A stretch of DNA of 64,000 bases from an uncultured Bacteroidales bacterium. Its GTDB lineage: Bacteria > Bacteroidota > Bacteroidia > Bacteroidales > Muribaculaceae. The translations under genes and the position numbers were made by a program. This document shows positions 18,772 through 27,214 of this stretch, one piece after another (the first letter of the stretch is position 1; the number at the start of each line of letters is the position of its first letter). The stretch is from the NCBI GenBank assembly GCA_902777835.1, contig CACYVC010000013.1:1-64000 (forward strand), written 5' to 3'. Under the pieces are notes generated by a model. That model was given only the letters and a program-made list of their open reading frames with translations. It was not told the DNA's origin and did not search any database.

Positions 18772-20181
18772 ATGATTAAAAGATTCATTAATCGAGTCGT
18801 TGTAGTTAGCAATTGGCTCAAGAAAAACCGCAAGCTGCTCATGTTGTTGCTTGCTATTGTGATAATGCTGATTTTGGGCGGATGCCTCGCGTCGCCACAC
18901 CAAGCCGCACTCGCTGTGGTGGTTGCCGGTGTGGCAGGTGGCAAGCACATTGATGATGAGCCCCTCACCACCGACCTCACTCGCTCGGCGTCGCCCGAAC
19001 TGCTGCTCAACGAGATAGACCAGCAGATAGTGAAAATTCGCCCTATGGCGACTCCTATCGACCAGCTCTCACGCTGCGCTGGCTCAAAGCATGTGGGCAG
19101 TATGATTGTCGATTATTATAATGTCGATACTAAGCCCACCACTGCCGAGGTGGCTAGCGAGTATGTGGAGCCCGACGCAGGAAGCGCCACTGCCGACGAC
19201 ACTCGCATCACACTGAGTACCAACAATGATGAGATGTTTGATGTTTCCGACACTATTCTTGTGCAGGGAGTGTATGGCTACGATGCTACTGGTACCGAAC
19301 AGAGTAATGAGGAACTAGTGCTCTATGTCGTTTCGCGCGATGACAACAACGGCATGAAGGTGCAGGCTGTCAACGGCAAGAAAATTGGCAATAGAGATGG
19401 CTGTATTCCGTCGATTGATGAAGGCACTACACTCATCCGCATGGGGCGCGCTGCTACCGAGCTTGATGTGATGTCGCCACAGTTTGAGGCTCTGCCGCAC
19501 AAGGCACAGCAATTCTGCCAGATATTCAAGATGCAGGTTGAACAGTCAGTTTTGCAGAAACTTTCTAACAAGGAAGTGCCTTGGACCATGAACGACCAGG
19601 AGGAGGCTGCCATCTATGATATGCGCTTGGGCATGGAGAAGTCGTTCCTCTTTGGTGTGAAGGGCAAGATATGGGACAGCACCAAGAAGGAGTATGTGAT
19701 GCTCACCGGTGGCATTTGGAAGCAGGCCGGCAAGGAGTTTGTCTATAACGCCCAAAGCATTAATCAGGAGTCGATAATCGACATGATGCGCAGGGCGTTT
19801 ACCGGCAACGCCGGCAGCAAACGCAAGATTCTCATTGGTGGTTCAGAACTCATTGGCACCATCAACAAGCTCGACTACAACCGTGTGATTACCGCTAGCG
19901 ATACTGTCACCAAGTGGGGCATCGACTTTACCGAGCTCAGGTCTAAGTTTGGCACGCTCTATGTGCTGCTCAGTGAGGTCTTTGACGAGTGCGGCATGGC
20001 TGCTAATGGCATGATTATCGATCCAGAGTACTTGCAGAAGTATGTGCACCAGCCTTTCAGCGCCGAGACTCTCAACCTCAAGGCCAGTGGCGTGAGAAAT
20101 GTAGATGCCACTGTGCTCACCGAGACCAGCTGCCTTGTGCTGCGCTATCCCAAGGCTCACATGCGCATCATCAGGGCATAA
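18772..20181 (+). CDS. Phage major-capsid-like protein (SU10/DUF5309 type) with N-terminal membrane segment
   Basis: 469 residues. Residues about 63-469 resemble the SU10-type/DUF5309 major capsid proteins of Bacteroidales phages (HK97 fold) as I remember them. Matching stretches are LLNEIDQQIVKIRPMATPID, then RMGRAATELDVMSPQFEALP, EEAAIYDMRLGMEKSFLFGV, and GNAGSKRKILIGGSELI. The N terminus is unusual: a basic start (MIKRFINRVVVVSNWLKKNRK) precedes a hydrophobic segment at about 22-41 that ends in a lipobox-like LGGC and a second Ala/Val-rich stretch. No portal, terminase, protease, tail or integrase gene is near; neighbours are housekeeping genes. It could be a prophage relic or a domesticated shell protein. 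The frame is intact with normal codon use, which argues against simple decay. Confidence 0.75.
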   Translation: MIKRFINRVVVVSNWLKKNRKLLMLLLAIVIMLILGGCLASPHQAALAVVVAGVAGGKHIDDEPLTTDLTRSASPELLLNEIDQQIVKIRPMATPIDQLSRCAGSKHVGSMIVDYYNVDTKPTTAEVASEYVEPDAGSATADDTRITLSTNNDEMFDVSDTILVQGVYGYDATGTEQSNEELVLYVVSRDDNNGMKVQAVNGKKIGNRDGCIPSIDEGTTLIRMGRAATELDVMSPQFEALPHKAQQFCQIFKMQVEQSVLQKLSNKEVPWTMNDQEEAAIYDMRLGMEKSFLFGVKGKIWDSTKKEYVMLTGGIWKQAGKEFVYNAQSINQESIIDMMRRAFTGNAGSKRKILIGGSELIGTINKLDYNRVITASDTVTKWGIDFTELRSKFGTLYVLLSEVFDECGMAANGMIIDPEYLQKYVHQPFSAETLNLKASGVRNVDATVLTETSCLVLRYPKAHMRIIRA

Positions 20182-20193
20182 CTTGCAATAGAA

Positions 20194-20320
20194 TTAAACC
20201 CGAATCGGTTCAACAAAAATTCTGTTTTGACATAAATTCTAATGACCGATTTGGGTTAAAAAATTGCTCATAATCTAATCCTTTGAAGGGGCATCTCCAG
20301 TGTCAGGAGGTGTCCCTTTC
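20194..20320 (+). terminator. Tandem terminator-like hairpins after the capsid-like gene
   Basis: The first hairpin pairs AACCCGAATCGGT (about 20197-20209) with ACCGATTTGGGTT (20244-20256) across a 34-nt loop and is followed by AAAAAATT. The second pairs AAGGGGCATCTCC with GGAGGTGTCCCTT (about 20286-20319) and is followed by TCTTTTC. The second is a convincing intrinsic terminator. Confidence 0.7.
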
Positions 20321-20374
20321 TTTTCATAAAATTTGGCGGTATCAAAATTTTTATAGAAATTTGTCCCTCCAAAA

Positions 20375-21259
20375 ATGACACGCGAACGTAAAATACAGCA
20401 AGTCACCCTTGTAGGATGCTTAGGCAATGTGGTGCTTATGGTGTTCAAGCTCATTGCAGGCGTTGTGGGGCACAGCTCGGCGATGATTGCCGATGCCGCG
20501 CATTCGCTGTCGGACTTTGTCACCGATGTGATAGTGCTCACCTTTGTTAGCGTCAGCGCTAAGCCACAAGACAAATCTCACGATTATGGCCACGGCAAGT
20601 TTGAGACCATCGCCACATTCTTCATTGGCATCGCCTTAGTGGCGGCAGCAACGGGAATCATAGTATCTGGAATAGTGAGCCTGATAGATTGGGCTAAAGG
20701 TGCCGACCTTGAGGCGCCAGGCAAGATGGCGCTGTGGGCTGCATTGTTCTCTATTGCCGTCAAGGAGGCCTTGTATCAATACACTGCCTATCATGGCAAG
20801 AAACTCAACTCTCAGGCTGTGATTGCCAACGCTTGGCATCACCGCAGCGACGCCCTATCGTCGGTGGCAGCAGCCATAGGTATTGGCGGAGCCATCTTGC
20901 TAGGAGACCGCTGGACAGTGCTCGACCCGTTGGCGTCGGTGATTGTGGGAATTGTTCTTATGAAGGTGGCAGTGGGATTGCTGCGAACTAGCATTAACGA
21001 ACTAACAGAGAGTTCGTTGCCACAAGAAACAGAGCAAGAGATAGAAGATATTATCACTTCGTTTCCTCAAGTGAGTGAGCCTCATAACTTGCGTACACGT
21101 CGCATAGGCAACCGCATCGCCATCGAGGCCCATATCCGCATGGACGGCACCATGTCGTTGCAAGAATCCCACGATGTCGCCTCACAAGTAGAGAAGAATC
21201 TCAAAGACCGCTTTGGCGACGACACCCACATCACCCTGCATGTGGAACCAGCTAAGTAG
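20375..21259 (+). CDS. Cation diffusion facilitator (CDF) family transporter
   Basis: 294 residues with six predicted membrane segments and a cytoplasmic C-terminal domain. CDF proteins export Zn2+, Fe2+, Mn2+ or similar ions against protons. The metal site motifs are visible: HSLSDFVTD on helix 2 and HHRSDALSS on helix 5, with the DYGHGKFET loop between helices 2 and 3. The C-terminal domain (IEDIITSFPQVSEPHNLRTRRIGN) carries His residues typical of the cytoplasmic sensor domain. The metal is not predictable by eye. It is a single gene after a strong terminator; a heptamer array follows it. Confidence 0.92.
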   Translation: MTRERKIQQVTLVGCLGNVVLMVFKLIAGVVGHSSAMIADAAHSLSDFVTDVIVLTFVSVSAKPQDKSHDYGHGKFETIATFFIGIALVAAATGIIVSGIVSLIDWAKGADLEAPGKMALWAALFSIAVKEALYQYTAYHGKKLNSQAVIANAWHHRSDALSSVAAAIGIGGAILLGDRWTVLDPLASVIVGIVLMKVAVGLLRTSINELTESSLPQETEQEIEDIITSFPQVSEPHNLRTRRIGNRIAIEAHIRMDGTMSLQESHDVASQVEKNLKDRFGDDTHITLHVEPAK

Positions 21260-21345
21260 TTCATAGTTCATAGTTGAGAGATAGCCCGACCTTCTATTCC
21301 CGATTCCCGATCCCCGAACTCCGTTCCACTTTCCACTTTCCACCA
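21258..21345. repeat. Heptanucleotide repeat after the CDF gene
   Basis: AGTTCAT-AGTTCAT-AGTTGAG, then CCGATTC-CCGATCC-CCGAACT, then ACTTTCC-ACTTTCC words, all at 7-nt spacing. It starts at the CDF stop codon. Confidence 0.75.
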
Positions 21346-21390
21346 ATAAACGATCCCCATTTTTGTCTATTAAAATCGCATATTCTTCTA

Positions 21391-21444
21391 TGTGATAGTT
21401 TAGTTTTGTCTAATTGGTGTGATAAATATCACGAAAATGTGATA
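21391..21444 (+). promoter_or_regulatory. Three TGTGATA direct repeats, candidate operator upstream of the sensor kinase
   Basis: TGTGATA occurs at 21391, 21418 and 21438. The middle copy is part of an inverted repeat GTGATA-AA-TATCAC (21419-21432). They sit just upstream of the -7 box at 21463, where a regulator could act. LytTR proteins bind direct repeats, so autoregulation by the downstream response regulator is possible. Confidence 0.4.
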
Positions 21445-21462
21445 TTATGCAGGAAAAATGAC

Positions 21463-21470
21463 TAACTTTG
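21463..21470 (+). promoter_or_regulatory. -7 box (TAACTTTG) 4 nt before the kinase ATG, probable leaderless transcript
   Basis: TAACTTTG ends 4 nt before the ATG at 21475. With usual spacing the start site would fall at or next to the ATG, so the mRNA would have almost no leader. Confidence 0.55.
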
Positions 21471-21474
21471 CACT

Positions 21475-22554
21475 ATGGGAAAAAAATTTACATTTAGCAG
21501 GACAACCTTAATTCATTTGCTGTGCTGGGGACTTATATTGGCATTCCCGCTGTTCCTGTATCGTCAAAATGATACCATGACCGATATGCTCAGGCATTAC
21601 CTGCGCTCGCTGGGTGGAACGTTGTGCTACATGACAATATTCTACCTTAATTATATCTATCTTGTGCCCAAGTTGCTTTTTGAGAACAAGCGCAAGCGAT
21701 TTGTGCTTTATAATATTATTGCGATATTTGTGCTCGTTGCATTTATGACATGGTGGTGGTACCTGATGGGAGAAATTTTCCCAAACTCTAACCCGATGCC
21801 TGCTTCCTTTAATGCTCCACCCAAGTGGACACGTTTCGTGCAGATGTCGTTTATGCTTATCCTCGTGATAGGACTTAGCACTGCCATTCGCTTGAGTCAA
21901 CGCTGGCAAAAATTGCAGGAGGCAAAGAAAGAGGCCGAGCGCATACGCAGCGATGCCGAGCTCAAGAACTTGCGCAACCAGCTTAACCCTCACTTCCTGC
22001 TCAATACCTTGAACAACATCTACGCCCTTATCGCTTTCGATCCCGAGAAAGCACAGGTAGCGGTAGGTGAGTTGAGCAAACTCTTGCGCCATGCCCTCTA
22101 CGACAACCAAAAGCACTTTGTGCCCCTATATAAGGAGGTGGAGTTTATTGAGAACTATATCGACCTGATGAAGATGCGCGTGACCAACAATGTGAAAATC
22201 AACACCAACATCGACATCGATGAGGACGACTCCACACCCATCGCTCCGCTAATCTTCATCTCGCTCATCGAGAACGCCTTTAAGCATGGCATCTCGCAAG
22301 CTGGAGAGGGAGAAATCGACATCACTATCACCAATAAAGACGACCAGATAATGTGCGAGATAGTGAACACCAACTACCCTAAGCGCGACAACGACAAGAG
22401 CGGGTCGGGAATAGGACTTGAGCAAGTGGCACGGCGATTGGAGCTCATGTATGCTGGGCGTTACAACTGGGAAAAGGGCTTGGACACCACGACTAATAAG
22501 TATTTCTCTAAAATAGTTCTGAACAATGATAATAAAGTGCGCGATAATAGATGA
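21475..22554 (+). CDS. LytS/YehU-type sensor histidine kinase
   Basis: 359 residues. Four membrane segments span about residues 10-140, followed by a coiled region (WQKLQEAKKEAERIRSDAE). The HisKA_7TM-type catalytic part has the phosphoacceptor histidine in LRNQLNPHFLLNTLNN (about residue 172), the N box ENAFKHG (about 265) and the G box SGSGIGLEQVARRLE. No extracytoplasmic sensor domain is visible, so sensing is probably by the membrane part. The gene overlaps the next one, a LytTR regulator, by 29 nt; together they are a two-component system. Confidence 0.93.
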   Translation: MGKKFTFSRTTLIHLLCWGLILAFPLFLYRQNDTMTDMLRHYLRSLGGTLCYMTIFYLNYIYLVPKLLFENKRKRFVLYNIIAIFVLVAFMTWWWYLMGEIFPNSNPMPASFNAPPKWTRFVQMSFMLILVIGLSTAIRLSQRWQKLQEAKKEAERIRSDAELKNLRNQLNPHFLLNTLNNIYALIAFDPEKAQVAVGELSKLLRHALYDNQKHFVPLYKEVEFIENYIDLMKMRVTNNVKINTNIDIDEDDSTPIAPLIFISLIENAFKHGISQAGEGEIDITITNKDDQIMCEIVNTNYPKRDNDKSGSGIGLEQVARRLELMYAGRYNWEKGLDTTTNKYFSKIVLNNDNKVRDNR

Positions 22555-23233
22555 CGAGCCATTGGCAGTGGAACTGCTGGTGAGCTATGTGAATAAAATA
22601 CCGTTTATGGAGCTGCACGGTAAGTACTCTAATGCCGTTGATGCCATGAAGGGCATAGCTGAAGACCCTATAGATGTAGTGTTTCTCGATATACAGATGC
22701 CAGAGCTGAATGGATTGGAACTCTCGAAAATGCTCCCCGAATCAACGCGTGTGGTGTTCACCACCGCTTTTGAGCAATATGCCATCGACGGCTATCGCAT
22801 CAATGCTCTCGACTACCTTCTCAAGCCCATCTCTTATCCCGAGTTCCTTGAGGCATGCAACAAGGCGTTGCAGTGGTTTACAATGGTGCAGCAGGCCGAG
22901 GAGTCGAAAGAGCCCGAAGCCACCAGCATCTTCATCAAGAGTGAGTACAAACTGCTGCAAATCGAGCTTGACGACATTCGCTACATTGAGGGTTTGAAGG
23001 ACTATGTGAAAATCTATACCGAACAGTCACCGCATCCCATCCTCTCGCTCATGAACATGAAGGCGATGGAGCAGATGCTGCCCGCCTCACGATTTATCAG
23101 GGTGCACCGCTCTTATATCGTGCAGAAGAGCAAAATCAAGGAGATAGACCGCAATCGCATCGTCTTTGGCGACGTGTATATCCCCATTGGCGACAGATAC
23201 AAGCAAGCATTCCAAGACTTCCTAGGACGATAG
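22526..23233 (+). CDS. LytTR-family response regulator
   Basis: 235 residues. The receiver domain (1-120) has the acidic pocket IIDDEP, the phosphorylated aspartate in FLDIQMPELNGLEL (about residue 56), and TTAFEQYA and LKPISYPEF. A LytTR DNA-binding domain follows (about 135-235; IEGLKDYVKIYT, FIRVHRSYIVQKSKI). It is translationally coupled to the kinase through a 29-nt overlap. Targets are unknown; repeated TGTGATA words in front of the kinase are a candidate binding site. Confidence 0.94.
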   Translation: MIIKCAIIDDEPLAVELLVSYVNKIPFMELHGKYSNAVDAMKGIAEDPIDVVFLDIQMPELNGLELSKMLPESTRVVFTTAFEQYAIDGYRINALDYLLKPISYPEFLEACNKALQWFTMVQQAEESKEPEATSIFIKSEYKLLQIELDDIRYIEGLKDYVKIYTEQSPHPILSLMNMKAMEQMLPASRFIRVHRSYIVQKSKIKEIDRNRIVFGDVYIPIGDRYKQAFQDFLGR

Positions 23234-23264
23234 ATTCCTAATTGGGTTAAAGAATTACAATAAA

Positions 23265-23300
23265 AAGCCACCTCTTGCAAAGCGATAGCAAAAGGTGGCT
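23265..23300. terminator. Intrinsic terminator between the response regulator and SemiSWEET genes
   Basis: An 8-bp stem, AGCCACCT paired with AGGTGGCT around an 18-nt loop. On the minus strand it is followed by TTTTTATT, so it ends the SemiSWEET transcript and may also act on the plus strand. Confidence 0.7.
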
Positions 23301-23320
23301 AAACGTTTGTGAAAGAAAGA

Positions 23321-23659
23321 TTATTTCTTACCTTTCTTGTTCTTGGCGTCTTTGCTCCAATAGTCGTTATACATCTTAATGCCAAAGATTATCACGCTGC
23401 ACACAGTGGTGATGAGGTTGGTCCAGAAGATGGCAAAACCTTCACCAAAGATGCCGAGCATGATACCTTGCAGCATGAAAGCGATGCCGCCAATGCCAAT
23501 CATCAGGAATGTGGGCAATGCAATGTCGTCGGTCTTGCGGGTGCGAATGGTTTGAATGGCCTGAGGCACGTAACCCAAAACCAGTCCTAACGAAGCAATA
23601 ATGCCACATATCCAGAAGAAAGTTCCTGTTGGACTAAAAAAACTGTCAAGTAGTACCAT
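23321..23659 (-). CDS. SemiSWEET-type PQ-loop membrane protein
   Basis: 112 residues forming one three-helix bundle, the size of bacterial SemiSWEETs, which work as dimers to move small sugars across the inner membrane. The PQ-loop signature GYVPQAIQTIRTRKTDDIAL is on helix 1, then LPTFLMIGIGGIAFMLQGI and WTNLITTVCSVIIFGIK form helices 2 and 3. The substrate is not predictable. The basic C-terminal tail (DAKNKKGKK) is unremarkable. The 5' flank is a heptamer array. Confidence 0.88.
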   Translation of the reverse strand: MVLLDSFFSPTGTFFWICGIIASLGLVLGYVPQAIQTIRTRKTDDIALPTFLMIGIGGIAFMLQGIMLGIFGEGFAIFWTNLITTVCSVIIFGIKMYNDYWSKDAKNKKGKK

Positions 23660-23663
23660 AATA

Positions 23664-23822
23664 TTTAAGTGTTAAGTTTTAAGTGTAAAGTTAGCGCTTA
23701 TAGGGGAGAGGGGAGAGTGAGAGAGTTCATAGTTCACAGTTCATAGTTCACAGTTGAGAGGTGAGAGAAAGAGCTCGACCCCCGACTTACTATTCCTGAT
23801 CCCTGTCCTCCGTACCATAAGG
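23664..23822. repeat. Heptanucleotide repeat, composite word order
   Basis: In order: TAAGTGT/TAAGTTT words, an AGCGCT mini-palindrome, GAGGGGA/GAGTGAG words, ATAGTTC/ACAGTTC words repeated four times, then GAGAGGT/GAGAAAG and CCCGACT/CCTGATC words. All are spaced by 7 nt. The array fills the gap between the SemiSWEET and tricorn-like genes. Confidence 0.75.
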
Positions 23823-23825
23823 TGC

Positions 23826-26800
23826 TTACTTTATCTGCTTCATTAATTCTTTGGTAGCGGTTATGAGCTGGTCATCGACACCTTTCACCACGAGAGCAGG
23901 GTCGTTGAGCACCTTAATGTCGGGCTCAAGTTGGCTGTTCTCGAGGTAGTTGCCTTGAGCTGTGCGGTAGCCAATGATAGGAATACCGAAGATGAGTGAG
24001 TCGTCTTGCAAAGTCTCCCACGATACGCTGGTCATAGTGCCTGGCACGGCAGCACCCACGAGTTTGCCAATGTTCATCTGCTTATATACCCAAGGAGTGC
24101 CGTGAGCGTTGCTGTAGCAAGCCTCGCACTGCAGCATGATGCTGGGTTTGTTCCAGCGGCGGCTAGGCATGTCGCAAGCATCGCGTCCGCGAATCTCTTG
24201 AGTCAAATATTTCTTGCCGGTGAAGAGCACCTCAATGTCCTCGTGCAGGCGGCCACCGCCGTTGAAGCGGATATCGATTACGATGCCATCACGCTTGTTG
24301 TACTTGCCTAGTACCTTGCTATATACCTCGCGGTAGCTGGCATCGTTCATCGACTCGATGTGCACGTATCCCAGTCTTCCGCCCGAGATGCTGTCAACGA
24401 TGTGCTCGTTGTGCTTAACCCAGCGTTTGTAGAGCAGGGTGTTGAGGGCGCCGCGGCTAATGGGTTTCACCACCTCGTCCCAAGTGTCGCCAGTGGCGGG
24501 GTCACGGAACGATACAAGCGTCTTCACGCCAGCCTGTCCGTTGAGCAGGAGGGTGTGGTCGTTTTCGTGAGTTATTTCCTCGCCGTTGATCTTCTCAACG
24601 ATGCATCCGGCTTTAACTTTAGATTTTGATTTGTTGAATGGTCCACCAGTCACCACCTCAGCAATCTTCAGGCCTTTGCCAGTGTAGCTCATGTCGTAGA
24701 GCAGACCCAAGTTGGCGGTAGTCTCACCACCGGCAGGGTAGTAGCGACTGCCAGTGTGCGACACGTTGAGCTCGCCCAGCAGTTCACTCAGGAGGTTGGC
24801 GAAGTCGTAGTTGTTGTTGATGTGAGGTAAGAACTTGCGGTAGGTGTTGCAGTTGTCTTTCCAGTTCACGCCGTGGAAGTTGGTGTTGTAGAAACGCTCC
24901 TGAATTTGCTTCTCTACGTGGTTGAACATGTACTCACGTTCAGCAGTGAGGTCCATCTTCATCTTAGCGCTGTAAGTGATGGCTTTGAGCTTGTCGCTGG
25001 CCACAGTGAGTTTCTGCATAGTGCCACTGCCCAGGATGAAGAACTCCTTACCGTCCTTTGAACTCTCAATATTGGCCCATTTTGAACCCATCTTATTGAT
25101 GAGTGTGGTGCTCTTCTTTCTCAGGTCCATTTTCCACAGGTCATAGCCTTTCTCAAATGCCGAGAGATAGTAGAGGTTCTCGCCGTCTTTGGTGATAAGA
25201 GCCGAGGCGATGTCGCTGGAGTTGGTGGTTACGCGCACGATGCGGTCCTCTATGCCTTCAAACTCCACAACGATGTCATTAGATTTCTCTTTGTTACTGT
25301 CGCCAACAATCTCTTTCTTCTTTTTATTGTTCTTCTCTTCTTCTTTCTTCTTCTCTTCCTCGGCCTTCTTCTCTTCTTTCTCGGCTTCCTTCAGCAGTTC
25401 GGAGTCCTCCTTGTTGAGCTGATATTTGTCAAGGGCTTCCTGGTTGAGGAAGATAAGGACAAGGTCGTCCTGCGAACCCCATGAAGCGTGACTACGCATA
25501 CCGTAGCGGTTAGTCTTGTAGAGGATGGCATTGCCGTCGAGCACGAAGCGAGGGCTCTCGCTGAAGTAGGCGCTCTGGGTGAGGTTGTGAATTTCGCCGC
25601 CTTGTGCGCTCACCAGACCCACGTCGCTATATGGGTCACGCTGGTTGCCAATGAACTCGAGGGTGAACCACTTGCCGTCGGGCGACCACTCATAGTTGAA
25701 GCCACCGTTGGTCTCATACCATGTGCTGCCGTCGGTGACTTGGCGCACTTTCTTGCTCTTGAGGTCCATGACCATGAGTTTGTTGCGGTCCTCGATGAAG
25801 GCCAGTTCCTTGCCATCGGGGGAGTATTGAGGATAGGCGCGCTCTATAGAGGTTGAGGGAAGCAGAATCTCCTCATTAATGATTGTAGCGTTGGGGAAGT
25901 TTTGGTCTTCCTTTCGCTCGATGGTGGCTTGCACAAGCTGCCAGATGCCGTTGCGCTCGGTGGCATAGGCGATGGTGCGGTTGTCGGGAGCCCAGCACAC
26001 GCCAGCCTCTTGCTCGGCAGTGGCAGAGATGCGCTTAGTTGTGGCATATTCTACTGAGGTTACAAACACCTCGCCACGCACGATGAATGCCACCTGCTTG
26101 CCGTCGGGTGATACCGAAGCGCTTTTGGCGCCGCTTGAGAAGGTCAAGCGCTTCACCTGGTCGGCATCGTCGTGGATGAGGTCAATTTTCACCTTAGCTG
26201 GCTTTCCGCCTTGTGCCTGGGTGTAAATCTCTCCGTCGTAGGTGTAGCATAGCGTGCCATTGCTAGCGATAGAGAGGAAGCGCACAGGGTTCTTCTTAAA
26301 CGATGTGAGAGCCTTGATGCTCTGTGGCGCATTGATGGGGAACGAATATACGTTGAACGACCCACCGTCACGCTCACTCAGGATATAGACAGTGTTGCCG
26401 TCGGCGCTGAGCACTGGGCTGCGGTCCTCGCCGGCATGCTTGGTGAGGTTAACGTGCTTGCCGGTTTTGGTGTCGTAGCTCCACACGTCGCGCGTCACAC
26501 TCGAGGTGTGGTGCTTGCGTAAGGCATCTTCCATACCCTTCTGGTCTTGATAGACAAAGAATTTGCCGTCGCGGTTGAAGGTGATTTCCTCGGCAGGAGA
26601 AGCCAGCACTTGAGTGCTTACGCCGCCTTCAACAGGCACTTGATACACCTCGGTCAAACGCGACGAGGGGAACAGGGCGCTGGTGGTGGGATCTTGGATG
26701 GCTGCCGAGAAATAGATGTATCGGCCATCGGGAGTGAATGTCCATGGAGTCTCGCCAGCGCTGTTGAAGGTCAACTGCTTGGCAGTGCCGCCGTTGCTTG

Positions 26801-27080
26801 GCATCACAAACACGTCGAGGTTGCCCTTTCGGTCACTGGCGAAGGCAATTTTCTTGCCGTCGGGCGACCACACGGGGTTACACTCATAACTTGGTTGGGT
26901 GGTAAGCTGAACAGCCTGTCCACCTGTAACGGGCACCTTGTAGATGTCGCCCTTGTAGCAGAACGCTATCTCGCGTCCATCGGGTGAAATCTTGGCATAA
27001 CGCAGCCACAACGGAGTCTCGGCTAGAGACGAAGTGGCTATCATAGCAGCAAGCGCTGCAAAGAGGAATTTAATTTTCAT
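23826..27080 (-). CDS. Tricorn-like S41 family peptidase
   Basis: 1084 residues with a signal peptide (MKIKFLFAALAAMIATSSLAE). Two WD40/TolB-type propellers span about 25-540, with repeated xxSPDGKxIAF motifs (KISPDGREIAFCYKG, VWSPDGKKIAFASDR). A Lys/Glu-rich low-complexity stretch lies at about 553-597. A PDZ domain (about 785-860, GLKIAEVVTGGPF) and an S41 core follow, with IVIDIRFNGGGRLHED and the presumed nucleophile serine in CYSNAHG (about residue 990). The ending GAAVPGTMTSVSWET is typical of the family. Periplasmic or outer-membrane tricorn homologues degrade peptides, so this probably feeds peptide use together with the POT importers. Confidence 0.92.
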   Translation of the reverse strand: MKIKFLFAALAAMIATSSLAETPLWLRYAKISPDGREIAFCYKGDIYKVPVTGGQAVQLTTQPSYECNPVWSPDGKKIAFASDRKGNLDVFVMPSNGGTAKQLTFNSAGETPWTFTPDGRYIYFSAAIQDPTTSALFPSSRLTEVYQVPVEGGVSTQVLASPAEEITFNRDGKFFVYQDQKGMEDALRKHHTSSVTRDVWSYDTKTGKHVNLTKHAGEDRSPVLSADGNTVYILSERDGGSFNVYSFPINAPQSIKALTSFKKNPVRFLSIASNGTLCYTYDGEIYTQAQGGKPAKVKIDLIHDDADQVKRLTFSSGAKSASVSPDGKQVAFIVRGEVFVTSVEYATTKRISATAEQEAGVCWAPDNRTIAYATERNGIWQLVQATIERKEDQNFPNATIINEEILLPSTSIERAYPQYSPDGKELAFIEDRNKLMVMDLKSKKVRQVTDGSTWYETNGGFNYEWSPDGKWFTLEFIGNQRDPYSDVGLVSAQGGEIHNLTQSAYFSESPRFVLDGNAILYKTNRYGMRSHASWGSQDDLVLIFLNQEALDKYQLNKEDSELLKEAEKEEKKAEEEKKKEEEKNNKKKKEIVGDSNKEKSNDIVVEFEGIEDRIVRVTTNSSDIASALITKDGENLYYLSAFEKGYDLWKMDLRKKSTTLINKMGSKWANIESSKDGKEFFILGSGTMQKLTVASDKLKAITYSAKMKMDLTAEREYMFNHVEKQIQERFYNTNFHGVNWKDNCNTYRKFLPHINNNYDFANLLSELLGELNVSHTGSRYYPAGGETTANLGLLYDMSYTGKGLKIAEVVTGGPFNKSKSKVKAGCIVEKINGEEITHENDHTLLLNGQAGVKTLVSFRDPATGDTWDEVVKPISRGALNTLLYKRWVKHNEHIVDSISGGRLGYVHIESMNDASYREVYSKVLGKYNKRDGIVIDIRFNGGGRLHEDIEVLFTGKKYLTQEIRGRDACDMPSRRWNKPSIMLQCEACYSNAHGTPWVYKQMNIGKLVGAAVPGTMTSVSWETLQDDSLIFGIPIIGYRTAQGNYLENSQLEPDIKVLNDPALVVKGVDDQLITATKELMKQIK

Positions 27081-27133
27081 AAAATATTATTAATTGGATT
27101 GTGTTAATTTCAAAGCGATGTCTTGCAATTTTG

Positions 27134-27141
27134 CAAAATTA
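27134..27141 (-). promoter_or_regulatory. -7 box (TAATTTTG) for the tricorn-like peptidase gene
   Basis: The minus strand reads TAATTTTGC about 54 nt upstream of the ATG at 27080. Confidence 0.55.
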
Positions 27142-27214
27142 GTGAGTTTTTCTCAATTTCTCACATTATGGAGGAATTTATTTCTAGAAACATTGAGAAA
27201 TTATCACATGTCAA

